A DNA stretch of 64,000 nt from Oegoconia quadripuncta (Eukaryota; Arthropoda; Insecta; Lepidoptera; Autostichidae). Under the pieces are notes generated by a model. The model did no database searches. It saw nothing but the letters and a program-made list of their open reading frames with translations, and was not told the origin of the DNA. The position numbers were made by a program, and so were the translations under genes. Below are positions 52,980 through 64,000 of this stretch, piece by piece. The stretch lies in assembly GCA_949316235.1 (NCBI GenBank), contig OX438743.1, positions 41,137,242 through 41,201,241 of the forward strand. Reading direction: 5' to 3'. How positions within the stretch are numbered: position 1 is the stretch's first letter; every line of letters begins with the position of its first letter.

Positions 52980-53514
52980 GACTGTTGATATAATCGTTTG
53001 TTTTCTCAGGGGTTTTCTATTTTAAATGATATCAATAGAAGGAATAGAAATTAAATGATATAAGAAATAGTTCTTGATAGATACAGCACCTCCTTACAAA
53101 ATTGTAAGATTTCAATTGTAAACTGCATTCAGCCGACTATAGGATGTAATCCAATGCTTTGCCATAACGATCACGTGACGCAACATATTGGCGCATGGAC
53201 AGGCTATGAACGTAATTCTAAACCTGAGGCACCCCGTATCAGCTAATGGCATCTACCAACGTATTGCAATTAAAGACAATGCACGTTCGCCGAATGAGCT
53301 ACGTTTGAGGCTCCATTTGGAAGGAATCCAGATAATTTCGTGTGCAGACCCGCAATTTTGTTTGGAACGCTCAATTGAATTTAGGCAGACAATAGACTTG
53401 ATCAAGCAATACGTTTATAACATCGTTACCTTCATCTCAAATATTATGGTTAAAGATCTTTTAGGCACATACAACACATGTGGCCGTGTGGTTCCCGGTA
53501 GGGTAGAATAGGCT
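52980..53514 (+). other. Unexplained open frame of 107 codons
   Basis: The frame 53188-53511 reads MAHGQAMNVILNLRHPVSAN at its start and ends with DLLGTYNTCGRVVPGRVE and a stop. Its last 32 codons recur in altered form at 54093-54193. No known domain. Possibly the end of an unrecognised mobile-element protein. Confidence 0.3.
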
Positions 53515-53880
53515 TTTACAATAAGGTATAATCTTCCTCTCAATAAATTTAAAGATACTATAAAACAGAAACTTATTAACATAGCATATTATAAAATATC
53601 AGACTATTTAGATGATAATCATCCCTGGACATAATCAGATCGTTCGCATGCCAGGCTATTTCACAATTAATAATGGAATGTAAAAACCTTTTTGTAATAT
53701 AAAAACCTTTATGTAAAATCAAAGCCTGATTTTAAAAGAGCAACCCTTCGAGTTTCTTGCCTGTTCTTCTCAGGGGAAAATTGCATTTTGAAGAAGCAGT
53801 AGCTTAAAAATGTAAAATTAACTATTTTAAGTGTACTCTGTGTACCTACAAAATAAAGCATTTTTGACTTTGACTTTGAG
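53515..53880 (+). repeat. Jockey-like LINE 3' end (family L-e)
   Basis: LPLNKFKDTIKQKL, AYYKISDYLDDNHPWT then a stop. The 3' UTR has AGAGCAACCCTTCGAGTTTC, ends CCTACAAAATAAAGCATTTT and a TTTGAC repeat. It is the uninterrupted reference for the split copy at 17575. Confidence 0.82.
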
Positions 53881-54092
53881 GTCCGATTCTCTCTTTCAAT
53901 GGTTGCAGTAAAAGACGACGAAACATTTAAACCATTTATTTACACACACAGAAAAAAAACACCACATACAAGAAACCAAAACAGAGGTGACTATGACTAG
54001 CAAGGTAACACAATGAGTGCGTGTGTGGACAATCTCAGTAAACACTGAGTGACTTAAATCGCTCAGCACTGGTTTTCAGCCTGCCCTCGACA

Positions 54093-54200
54093 TATGACTT
54101 ATATAACGTCACAACCTTCATCCTAAATCGTGTGGTCAGAGATCTTTTAGGCACAAACAATACATGTGGCCGTGTGAACCCCAGTAGGGTACAATAGGAC
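54093..54200 (+). repeat. Repeat of the NTCGRV segment
   Basis: LYNVTTFILNRVVRDLLGTN and NTCGRVNPSRVQ then a stop, paralogous to 53408-53513 at roughly 700 bp distance. Confidence 0.55.
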
Positions 54201-54655
54201 CAATACTCTCTTCCAGTGGATGTTGTAAAAGGCGTCGAAATGATCATGAGCTTATAACGGCATAGACCAGAGATGGGCAGAAACGTCATTGGACCTCCCA
54301 GGAAAAATCTGCGATCGCCAACCCAGCTGTCCAGCGCGGCGATTAGGGCAGTTTGATATTCTGTAGGTTTTCTTAATAAGTTTCTATTTTACAGTATCTA
54401 TATATTATGGAAAGGAAGGTTTTGTTTATCAAAGAAACCTTATTGAAGAACTTATTGTAAGGATCTTTGGTTGGACCAGAACGACGGATGGTGGATCAAT
54501 CACAGCGTGGTGGCCAAGAGGAGCAACATGGCCAGTGGGTAGACCGCCGGCCTGTTGGTTCAATGACATCGTACAACTGAGGGAATCTCGCTGAACGCAG
54601 CTGGCGTATGACTGCAAGAATTGGCGTAATAGAAAAGAGGACTATAATAATAATA
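54201..54655. other. No gene seen
   Basis: 54480-54600 (GGACCAGAACGACGGATGGT, GAGCAACATGGCCAGTGGGT) resembles degraded LINE sequence. No frame. Confidence 0.35.
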
Positions 54656-54927
54656 ATCATAAATATCTTTGCACATACACACAGCGCCATCTAGTTCCAC
54701 ACTAAGCAACTAGGCTTGTATTATAGATACCAGATGGTTGATAAACTACACAAATACTTTTTTTTTTGGAAATAAATACACATATAAATGAAAAACATCT
54801 ATAACTCGGGAACACGTGCTTGTATTCATCATACAAACATATGCCCCTAGCGGGATTCGAACCCGCGACCTTTTGGTATAGCACCAAAATTTCTAAATTT
54901 CTAACCACTACACCAAACTGGTCGTCG
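54656..54927 (-). repeat. SINE family B, full length
   Basis: The reverse complement has GACGACCAGTTTGGTGTAGT and GGGTTCGAATCCC, with a small ATTTCTAAATTTCTA duplication in the A-B spacer. Confidence 0.9.
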
Positions 54928-55740
54928 ACTATACTATTATATTTGGCAATGGATGTTGATAATCATTAAAGGTTCCTAGTTTCACTACCTAATCCTAAAA
55001 AGTAGTTTAAAGGAATATGACTTTAACAAAGAAATAACTACATGCCCTATTTCCAAGGTGCAATGGTACTGATTGCCAAAAGTCACCTTGTACTAAATCA
55101 AAACTATTCTCATGTCAACAGCACTGAGGTTGACTAAAATAACAAATAATAAACATTATTTTAATGTACGTATCACAGAGACCCTTTTCTAGTGGACAAT
55201 CACGCACAATAAGTTTTTTTACCCAACATTGTACAAACGTAAGTTTTCCCACAAAAAATGGCCGCCGCGCCGCTTTGGACTGCGCGTGCGTCCTTTGCAA
55301 GGCCGACCCAATTATTAGTTCGACACAGTGTGCTTATTCTTCGCACCTTGATGCGTGATGCTTGTTGTAATGACGTAATATACTTCGTCAAAGCATAAAC
55401 GTCACTGTAACTGCCTCCTTGGCTCCAATGGTTTCACCAATCTTGCAGAAACTTCTAATGGTTCATACATACATACATGTCGTAGATAGCGATATATTAG
55501 CGACGGAATTTATAATTTGAGCCAACGTATGACTATCATAGTACGCACAAAGTACTTGGAGCGCGTAATGTACTTTGGTACGCTGTTTGCTACGGAAAGT
55601 AAACCAGGTGGCGCTGGTATCACCGGAAACGGCACGATGATACAGTAATATTGGGTCTTCACATAAATAATGATCATTCATAATTCTACCTACTGTCGAA
55701 GAAGATGTACCAACACTTGGCACATCAACGAGCGTGGTTG
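54928..55740. other. End of tandem unit copy 1, no gene
   Basis: Open frames at 55115-55391 on both strands have no recognised domain. Ends GAGCGTGGTTG before ACCCTGTA. Confidence 0.4.
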
Positions 55741-56531
55741 ACCCTGTACACGCTTAATAGAAGGTTAAGTTTTAAATGATTCAGGTTATTTATTTATTTA
55801 CTTGCTTTAATATCGCAGCAAAAGTCGTGGGGTGTAACGAATGGTACAAACGTGTAAGACCTTAGGGCAAAGTTGTTCAAGAAAATCGAGCAAGAAAGCC
55901 CTATTTGCATCACCTGGTCTCTAATTTTTAACCAACTACGGCAAAGCCGAAGGTTTGAGTAGACGACTTAATATTGTCCGGCATAATTGGTCAAGTGTGA
56001 GTTGGGCCTCAAGCAATGAGGATTACGTACCTTAGAACCTTGTTTTACATAAAAAGAAACTCCGGACTAAATCAATTGATATATTTCATCTTGTTCTTGA
56101 TTTTTTTAAAGTAGGTAAGATTTATAGCCGTAATCAGGCTTTAAGTATTTTTTAAAGTTTTTATTTAAGAAATTTTTATAAAACATTGATACGTGTCGCT
56201 AATAGTGCAGTAAAATACATAATTATTGTGAAGTAACTTCCTATAATCTTAAAGTTCCTGATTTTTTATAGAGCTAGCTACAAATGCGAATGTTTTTTTT
56301 AGAAAAAAAATAATTGAAACAGTTAATTGTGTAATTAATTAACACTATTACACGCATTGATGAGAACAACTTACTGTCCTTTTCGTTTAGGGTTGCGCGT
56401 GTCATTTTCGACATTATCAAAAAACGACAGGTGTTGTGTATGTGACGTAACTATTCTCTAATATGTGGTGACGGCGTTGTGTGTAGGGGTTGGTCTTGGA
56501 CTGTCTAGAACACAGCCGCCTCTACTAGTTT

Positions 56532-56866
56532 AACCGCCTCCGTGGCTCAATGTAAACAACATTGGGCTTACGATTCGGAGGTCGCGGGTGCGATCCCCAG
56601 CCGGGTACATGTTTAAGTACTCGGTTTGGTTGGTGGTAGGGCATTTTAAATGTCCGCCTGGTTAGCTACCACCATCTTATCTAAATCTACCGCCTAGCAG
56701 CAATATTAATAGCATTGTTGTGTTCCGGTTGTCAAAGATAAGATAGCCAGTCCTCCAAATGTGTTGGGGTTTCCAGGTCAGTATACGCTTCCACTTTCGA
56801 CCTCATCTTCACTTAACATCAGGTGTGATTGAGGTCTAGTACCAACCCGTTGTGCATAAAAAAAAA
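56532..56866 (+). repeat. SINE family A, copy of 48078-48412
   Basis: Identical to its counterpart as far as I can see. Confidence 0.92.
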
Positions 56867-56999
56867 ACATACTCGTATAATGATTATAAAGATGCGTCAG
56901 CTTTTAATCCTGCAGTGGCCGCGTATTAAAAGGTGGCGTCAGTTGTCATGTTCCATGAGTATGCCATTTTTAAAGTAAAAATATACAATATATAAATCC

Positions 57000-57210
57000 A
57001 AATATTTCGGATACTTATAGCAATTATCTAGTCCCAAACAAAGTAAAGCTTATACTATGGATATAACGGATAAACATACATAAATATATTTATATAAACA
57101 TCCATGACTCGGGAATAAATGTCCGTGTTCATCACACAAACATTTACCTCCGGCGGGATTCGAACCCGCATGGTTTCGCCGACGACTATCCACTACACCA
57201 ATCGGTCGTC
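57000..57210 (-). repeat. SINE family C, copy of 48546-48756
   Basis: Duplicate in copy 2. Confidence 0.85.
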
Positions 57211-57404
57211 ACATCAAAAAAGAAGACAGTGTATTTTCAAAAGTCATATGTTATTTCTTATTTCATAAAAACCAAGTATTATTTATTAAAATTCTTTACT
57301 TTGGAAAAATTATTTTTAACAAAAAAATAATAACAATTCCAAATTGTTATGGATTCGAGTTCTACCTCTAGACGGAGGAGACGTCCTTGCCCAGATAGTG
57401 TAAT

Positions 57405-57527
57405 TTACCACCATGTAGAATTTTCATGTGGTTCATCTTCATCAGATTCAGTGCTATTTTCAAGGACCTCATCTGGGGTTTCTGCTAGTTGCTCATACTC
57501 ACACTGATGGTCCTGCTGTTCAAGCAT
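57405..57527 (-). CDS. Small acidic open frame, copy 2
   Basis: Duplicate of 48951-49073 without change. Same reservations. Confidence 0.2.
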   Translation of the reverse strand: MLEQQDHQCEYEQLAETPDEVLENSTESDEDEPHENSTWW

Positions 57528-57683
57528 CTTTTTATCAGTAAATCGCAAAGAGTCGTCCGGAAGAATGCTCTCATTTTAGGATTCCTCCAACTACACCGTG
57601 ATTTCAGCATTCTGTCCACTATGCATGTTGTTTCTAAAATTGAATAAATAACACGATTAATTCACATGTTTCTTCATATTGAA

Positions 57684-58149
57684 ATATGCAGCATATCGCG
57701 CGGTCCGAATTGTCGGCCAAGAGAGTCTCATTGACCGACTGGATCCCCTGGCGTTGTGAAGAGACGTCGCGTCCCTCTGCATTCTCTATCGCATATTTCA
57801 TGGGGAGTGTTCTGAAGAACTGTTCGAGCTAATACCCGCTGCTCAATTTAACGGATACACTTCTCGCCGAAAATTAAATTTCCATCCACATCACCTGGAT
57901 GAGTGGAAGTCTACCACTGTACATTTCTCAAGAAGCTTCTTACCACGTACGACCACTCTGTGGAAAGGACTTCCGGCAGCGGTATTCCCGAACGAGTACG
58001 ACATTGGAACCTTCAAGAAACGAGCCTACACCTTTCTCAAAGGTCGGCAACGCATCTGTGACCCTTTTGGTGTTGCGGGTGTCCATGGGCGGCGGTGATT
58101 GCTTTCCATCAGGTGACCCGCATGCTCGTTTGCCGCCCTCTCATATAAA
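57684..58149 (+). repeat. LINE RT C-terminus (family L-c), copy 2
   Basis: Duplicate of 49230-49695. The encoded tail is unchanged. Confidence 0.88.
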
Positions 58150-58158
58150 AAAAAAACG

Positions 58159-58559
58159 CAGGGTGAATTTGAATTCGTGTAATTCCTTTTAGCTGGTGGC
58201 GCCATTTTTGATTACGAACAACTTTCCCCAAAGAACCAGTGGAATTCGATCAAAAACTTTTTAATTACCCATACAAAGTAAACCATTCTGAAACTATCTT
58301 CAATATGGAAAGAAAGTCCAACAATTTTTGGGTGGCGACTCCACTCCTGATTATGAAGAAATTTCCACTTGGAACCATAGCCGAATTCAGCCGAAAATTG
58401 TTGGACTGCCATACTAAATGTGGTTTCAGAATGGGTTACTTTGTATGGGTAATTGAAATTTTTTGATCGAATTCGACTAGTCTTCTTTTGGGAAAGTTGT
58501 TCGTAATCAAGAGTGGCATCACCAGTTAATGGGAATTACACGAATTAAATTTCACCCTG
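58159..58559. mobile_element. Foldback MITE M-e, copy 2
   Basis: Duplicate of 49705-50105. Confidence 0.88.
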
Positions 58560-58826
58560 TACACCGTGTAACGGTTAAGTGTAGTCATATTTTAAGGGCT
58601 TGTTCTACCCATCAATACGAACAACTTTTACTATGGGGGCAACTTCGAAATCGCGAAAAAAAAATCAGCTGTTTCATACATTGCATCGGGAGGTTATTGA
58701 AATTTTCTATGGAACAGCTCATTTTTTTTTCGCGATTTCGAAGTTGCCCCCATAGTAAAAGTTGTTCGTATTGATGGGTAGAACAAGCCCTTAAAATATT
58801 ACTACACTTAACCGTTACACCCTGTA
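58560..58826. mobile_element. Hairpin MITE M-f, copy 2
   Basis: Duplicate of 50106-50372. T at 58800 replaces G and breaks one arm pair. Confidence 0.93.
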
Positions 58827-58905
58827 TAATCAAAATAATAAATGTATTTTCAAGAATATAACTGTTAAAAGCTAAAATAAACATCAAAATAAGAATGCGA
58901 AGTGT

Positions 58906-59189
58906 TTTTTTTTATGATTGACTGGATTCGCGCGTTTGACCACAATCTCACCTGATGGAAAGTGACGATGTGGTCGAAGATGAAGCAAGCGATGCCAGCA
59001 AATGCCTATTCACTCTGCTCTTGAAGATCCCAAGGTTGTAGGATTCAGGAAAGACTGACGCCGGAAGGGAGTTCCATGCCTTGGCTATTCGGATGATGAA
59101 TGAAGAATCGAACTTCTTAGTGCGAATATTCGGTATATTAACTATATACGGGTGGAATCCCTCCCCACTCCTAGTAGTCCGAAGCTGGC
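58906..59189 (-). repeat. LINE family L-a, copy 2
   Basis: Duplicate of 50452-50735. Confidence 0.82.
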
Positions 59190-59917
59190 TATCTAATATC
59201 TGACAACCGGAACACAAGAATAACAATTTCAATTTCAATTTATTCAATTTAGGTAAAATATCAATACATCATCTTTACAGGCTATGCCCAAGTCAATAAT
59301 GCAATATTATATAAAAATTTGTGATTGTGACATAACAATATTGTCTCTCATAATTAATATAATTCATTATATACAGCTATAGCCAAGCGGACTTTTAAAA
59401 TACTATAATATAACTATATAGGGGTGGAATCCCTCCCCACGCCTAGTGGTCCAAAGATGGAAGGGTGACGGTGGAATAAGATTATGTAATTCCAATTGTA
59501 ATTTAAACAATGCTTACGTAATTGTTCGCGTGGACATTGTAGATCGCATAGTGTGTAGCGACAGCGACACCACTATACGCAACCAAGCGCTGACGTAGCG
59601 CTAAAAGTGTCCGTCATTTATTCGACTTAAAATTTATTTGGGAATTTTTGGATTTTCATGAGTGTACCACATGTGATCCCTTACCGACTCATAGTCACAC
59701 CAAGTTATCACACCAGTGTTACAAACAGGATTCTTTTTCTTGTTAGCACGCGACCACCATAGGTGCCGCTGCGCTGGTGTGGCCACAGACCACTTACAGT
59801 GTTGCATTGTAATTCATAAGGAACATTCGATTTGAATGATTTTTACGAGAATACGGTCAATAAATAATGTACTCAACGCGTCTGTACGTACCACCTATAG
59901 ACAACTTGGACAAATCA

Positions 59918-60478
59918 GGAGCTCTATTTTTGAATCGCTCGTGTGACTCTGTATCGTCGCATACGACTTATGTCATAGTCGACTTCCGAGTCGCATGACG
60001 CTAACTTTCTGCATTTTTAATTCACTCGTCTTCGGTGTTGCATTTGAAATGTATATTTTTTTTCGTTTCACGCAGAACATTACAAAATTTTCAAAAAATT
60101 TATAGGCTGTGTAAACATATTTCGTTTGCCTTTTGAGAAAAAAAGTGTAATGTCAATTTGATCACAGTTGATCCATAAAAAAAGAAAGAAAAAAAACATT
60201 TATTCAGCTTACAATGGGTATGTACATGAAAATTTTGAGATAATAATACTAATAATGCAAGCTGATATAGGTTCCAGCTCAGCATAAGATTTTAAGTTTT
60301 TTCAAAAAACACACACACACATATTTGACGTATATTCTACAGCTCGCCGTCTGTAACGAGTGGTCTTGACCACTCGTTGCAGTCGAGCGATTCAAAAATA
60401 TGGAATTTCTGATGTCGAATGAAAATCAGTAGAAATCGAGCGTTCGACTCGCGCCGAACGATTCAAAAATAGAGCTCC
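59918..60478. mobile_element. TIR element GGAGCTC, copy 2
   Basis: Duplicate of 51464-52024. Confidence 0.6.
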
Positions 60479-60511
60479 AGGCATCGGTAAATTCGTACAA
60501 GCTCTGGGAGT

Positions 60512-60774
60512 GTCTTAGGCACGTATTAATAAAACGTTCTCAACATTGAGAACAGTCTTATGACCAGTCTCAAGTAAACATGTTGATTAATAAACCTTAC
60601 TTGAGACCTGAAACGCACGTGGATACTCAAGCAGTACTCACTTGAGAGGTGCGCCGAGTTTCACGTATTAATAAACGAAATTCAAGACTATCATTCATTC
60701 GCCGCTGAAGCGAATACTTGAGAAGTGATCTCGGCTGAGTAGACTTGAAGATTAATTTATTAATAGGGGCCTTA
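60512..60774. mobile_element. MITE M-a, copy 2
   Basis: Duplicate of 52058-52320. Confidence 0.75.
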
Positions 60775-61267
60775 GGGTATAAGACATGGTGCGCACTAGC
60801 AGTAGCCTTTATTTTATATATATTTTGAAAATATATAAATCAATTGAGATATTTCATCTTGTTTTTGATTTTTTAGAGGTGGACAGGTAAATATAATACC
60901 TGATGGAGTTTTATATACTTTTTTAAGTTTTTTTCACTTGGTTTCAGATAGTCGGAAGTTGTATTAAATTTAAGTAATTGTTTAATAGTTATTTATTATA
61001 TTAAAACAACGCAATTGAGTTGACCTCAATTACACCCGAGGGCCTAACATAACAAGTATTTAGCGTTTGTAATTCTTTTTGATTTACCATGAAACTAAAA
61101 AGAGATGTTGTTTTTGTTGTCCGAATGTCCAAAGTTTTGGAAAACTTTTTTTTTTCAAATCAAATCAAATCAAAAATGTTTTACTTCGTAAGTTATAAGA
61201 ACAACATTTGAAATCGTCATGATATACAGTTATCGCTCATTCACTAGGCATTCACATTCTATTAAAA

Positions 61268-61433
61268 TATTGCTGTTTGGCGGCAGACTTAGTGGTGGTA
61301 GCCAGCCAGGCGGACGTTTAAATGCCCTACCACCAACCAAACCGAGTACTAAACATGTACCCCGCCGAGGATCGAGATCGCGACCTCCGATTCATAAACC
61401 CTATGTTGTTCACATTGAGCCACGGAGGCGGTT
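61268..61433 (-). repeat. SINE family A head half, copy 2
   Basis: Duplicate of 52814-52979. Confidence 0.82.
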
Positions 61434-61968
61434 GACTGTTGATATAATCGTTTGTTTTCTCAGGGGTTTTCTATTTTAAATGATATCAATAGAAGGAATA
61501 GAAATTAAATGATATAAGAAATAGTTCTTGATAGATACAGCACCTCCTTACAAAATTGTAAGATTTCAATTGTAAACTGCATTCAGCCGACTATAGGATG
61601 TAATCCAATGCTTTGCCATAACGATCACGTGACGCAACATATTGGCGCATGGACAGGCTATGAACGTAATTCTAAACCTGAGGCACCCCGTATCAGCTAA
61701 TGGCATCTACCAACGTATTGCAATTAAAGACAATGCACGTTCGCCGAATGAGCTACGTTTGAGGCTCCATTTGGAAGGAATCCAGATAATTTCGTGTGCA
61801 GACCCGCAATTTTGTTTGGAACGCTCAATTGAATTTAGGCAGACAATAGACTTGATCAAGCAATACGTTTATAACATCGTTACCTTCATCTCAAATATTA
61901 TGGTTAAAGATCTTTTAGGCACATACAACACATGTGGCCGTGTGGTTCCCGGTAGGGTAGAATAGGCT

Positions 61969-62334
61969 TTTACAATAAGGTATAATCTTCCTCTCAATAA
62001 ATTTAAAGATACTATAAAACAGAAACTTATTAACATAGCATATTATAAAATATCAGACTATTTAGATGATAATCATCCCTGGACATAATCAGATCGTTCG
62101 CATGCCAGGCTATTTCACAATTAATAATGGAATGTAAAAACCTTTTTGTAATATAAAAACCTTTATGTAAAATCAAAGCCTGATTTTAAAAGAGCAACCC
62201 TTCGAGTTTCTTGCCTGTTCTTCTCAGGGGAAAATTGCATTTTGAAGAAGCAGTAGCTTAAAAATGTAAAATTAACTATTTTAAGTGTACTCTGTGTACC
62301 TACAAAATAAAGCATTTTTGACTTTGACTTTGAG
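61969..62334 (+). repeat. Jockey-like LINE 3' end, copy 2
   Basis: Duplicate of 53515-53880. Confidence 0.82.
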
Positions 62335-62546
62335 GTCCGATTCTCTCTTTCAATGGTTGCAGTAAAAGACGACGAAACATTTAAACCATTTATTTACACA
62401 CACAGAAAAAAAACACCACATACAAGAAACCAAAACAGAGGTGACTATGACTAGCAAGGTAACACAATGAGTGCGTGTGTGGACAATCTCAGTAAACACT
62501 GAGTGACTTAAATCGCTCAGCACTGGTTTTCAGCCTGCCCTCGACA

Positions 62547-62654
62547 TATGACTTATATAACGTCACAACCTTCATCCTAAATCGTGTGGTCAGAGATCTT
62601 TTAGGCACAAACAATACATGTGGCCGTGTGAACCCCAGTAGGGTACAATAGGAC
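62547..62654 (+). repeat. NTCGRV segment, copy 2
   Basis: Duplicate of 54093-54200. The partner segment is at 61862-61967. Confidence 0.55.
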
Positions 62655-63109
62655 CAATACTCTCTTCCAGTGGATGTTGTAAAAGGCGTCGAAATGATCA
62701 TGAGCTTATAACGGCATAGACCAGAGATGGGCAGAAACGTCATTGGACCTCCCAGGAAAAATCTGCGATCGCCAACCCAGCTGTCCAGCGCGGCGATTAG
62801 GGCAGTTTGATATTCTGTAGGTTTTCTTAATAAGTTTCTATTTTACAGTATCTATATATTATGGAAAGGAAGGTTTTGTTTATCAAAGAAACCTTATTGA
62901 AGAACTTATTGTAAGGATCTTTGGTTGGACCAGAACGACGGATGGTGGATCAATCACAGCGTGGTGGCCAAGAGGAGCAACATGGCCAGTGGGTAGACCG
63001 CCGGCCTGTTGGTTCAATGACATCGTACAACTGAGGGAATCTCGCTGAACGCAGCTGGCGTATGACTGCAAGAATTGGCGTAATAGAAAAGAGGACTATA
63101 ATAATAATA

Positions 63110-63381
63110 ATCATAAATATCTTTGCACATACACACAGCGCCATCTAGTTCCACACTAAGCAACTAGGCTTGTATTATAGATACCAGATGGTTGATAAAC
63201 TACACAAATACTTTTTTTTTTGGAAATAAATACACATATAAATGAAAAACATCTATAACTCGGGAACACGTGCTTGTATTCATCATACAAACATATGCCC
63301 CTAGCGGGATTCGAACCCGCGACCTTTTGGTATAGCACCAAAATTTCTAAATTTCTAACCACTACACCAAACTGGTCGTCG
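63110..63381 (-). repeat. SINE family B, copy 2
   Basis: Duplicate of 54656-54927. Confidence 0.9.
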
Positions 63382-64000
63382 ACTATACTATTATATTTGG
63401 CAATGGATGTTGATAATCATTAAAGGTTCCTAGTTTCACTACCTAATCCTAAAAAGTAGTTTAAAGGAATATGACTTTAACAAAGAAATAACTACATGCC
63501 CTATTTCCAAGGTGCAATGGTACTGATTGCCAAAAGTCACCTTGTACTAAATCAAAACTATTCTCATGTCAACAGCACTGAGGTTGACTAAAATAACAAA
63601 TAATAAACATTATTTTAATGTACGTATCACAGAGACCCTTTTCTAGTGGACAATCACGCACAATAAGTTTTTTTACCCAACATTGTACAAACGTAAGTTT
63701 TCCCACAAAAAATGGCCGCCGCGCCGCTTTGGACTGCGCGTGCGTCCTTTGCAAGGCCGACCCAATTATTAGTTCGACACAGTGTGCTTATTCTTCGCAC
63801 CTTGATGCGTGATGCTTGTTGTAATGACGTAATATACTTCGTCAAAGCATAAACGTCACTGTAACTGCCTCCTTGGCTCCAATGGTTTCACCAATCTTGC
63901 AGAAACTTCTAATGGTTCATACATACATACATGTCGTAGATAGCGATATATTAGCGACGGAATTTATAATTTGAGCCAACGTATGACTATCATAGTACGC

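Larger units (their letters stand above)
47287..55740 (+). repeat. 8454-bp tandem unit, copy 1
   Basis: The sequence from ACCCTGTACACGCTTAATAG at 47287 is repeated from 55741 at a constant offset of 8454 through the window end. I noticed a single substitution (G50346 versus T58800). Constant offset over 8.2 kb means no net indels. Confidence 0.97.
55741..64000 (+). repeat. 8454-bp tandem unit, copy 2, cut by the window end
   Basis: Repeats 47287-55546 at offset 8454. About 194 bp of the unit lie beyond the window. All elements of copy 1 recur in the same order. Confidence 0.97.

Noticed and set aside
1..64000. CRISPR array, bacterial operon, or viral structural gene
   Set aside because: No regularly spaced short direct repeats with spacers, no ribosome-binding-site-led gene clusters and no recognisable viral protein were seen. 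Repeats are dispersed SINEs, LINEs and MITEs of insect type.

Overview
This window looks like repeat-rich, gene-poor nuclear DNA from an insect, most likely a moth or butterfly. The evidence is the AT-rich base composition, the dense mixture of several tRNA-derived SINE families, 3' fragments of non-LTR retrotransposons of the kinds usual in Lepidoptera, a mariner element, many foldback MITEs, and a split gene for a secreted Gly-Tyr-rich cuticle-type protein. No bacterial operons, CRISPR array, rRNA operon or convincing free-standing tRNA gene is visible. The tRNA-like sequences are all heads of SINEs.

One host gene can be reconstructed with confidence. It lies on the minus strand between about 41115 and 24367. 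A TATA box (41145-41151) is followed by a short leader and a 12-nt first coding exon (41063-41074, MKFL). Exon 2 (33124-33310) carries the rest of the signal peptide and the first GYGG repeats, exon 3 (27360-27503) more repeats, and exon 4 (24367-24563) the C-terminus and stop. The splice sites match consensus, the phases are 0, 1 and 1, and the lengths sum to exactly 540 nt (179 residues plus stop). The three introns (about 7.8, 5.6 and 2.8 kb) are filled with transposable elements.

Layout. 1-5.8 kb holds LINE 3' relics and SINE fragments. At 6.2-7.8 kb an apparently intact mariner (353-residue DD34D transposase, TIRs, TA target duplication) is nested in a SINE. 8-22 kb is a patchwork of SINEs, LINE tails, a 5S-rRNA-derived SINE, a long-TIR DNA element at 17.8-18.6 kb and a large AACAC microsatellite. 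22-41 kb is the cuticle-type gene and its introns, with an inverted duplication around the last two exons and a second long-TIR element at 33.9-34.7 kb. 41-47 kb is upstream repeat-rich DNA.

47287-64000 is a head-to-tail duplication. An 8454-bp unit (47287-55740) is repeated almost perfectly from 55741 to the end of the window, where the second copy is cut off. I noticed only one base difference. It is either a very recent tandem duplication or an assembly duplication. The unit contains no host gene I can recognise, only SINEs, LINE ends and strongly palindromic MITEs.

The elements form a nested record of insertion events: mariner in SINE, MITE in SINE, long-TIR element in LINE, SINE between direct repeats. 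This gives relative ages without any alignment software.
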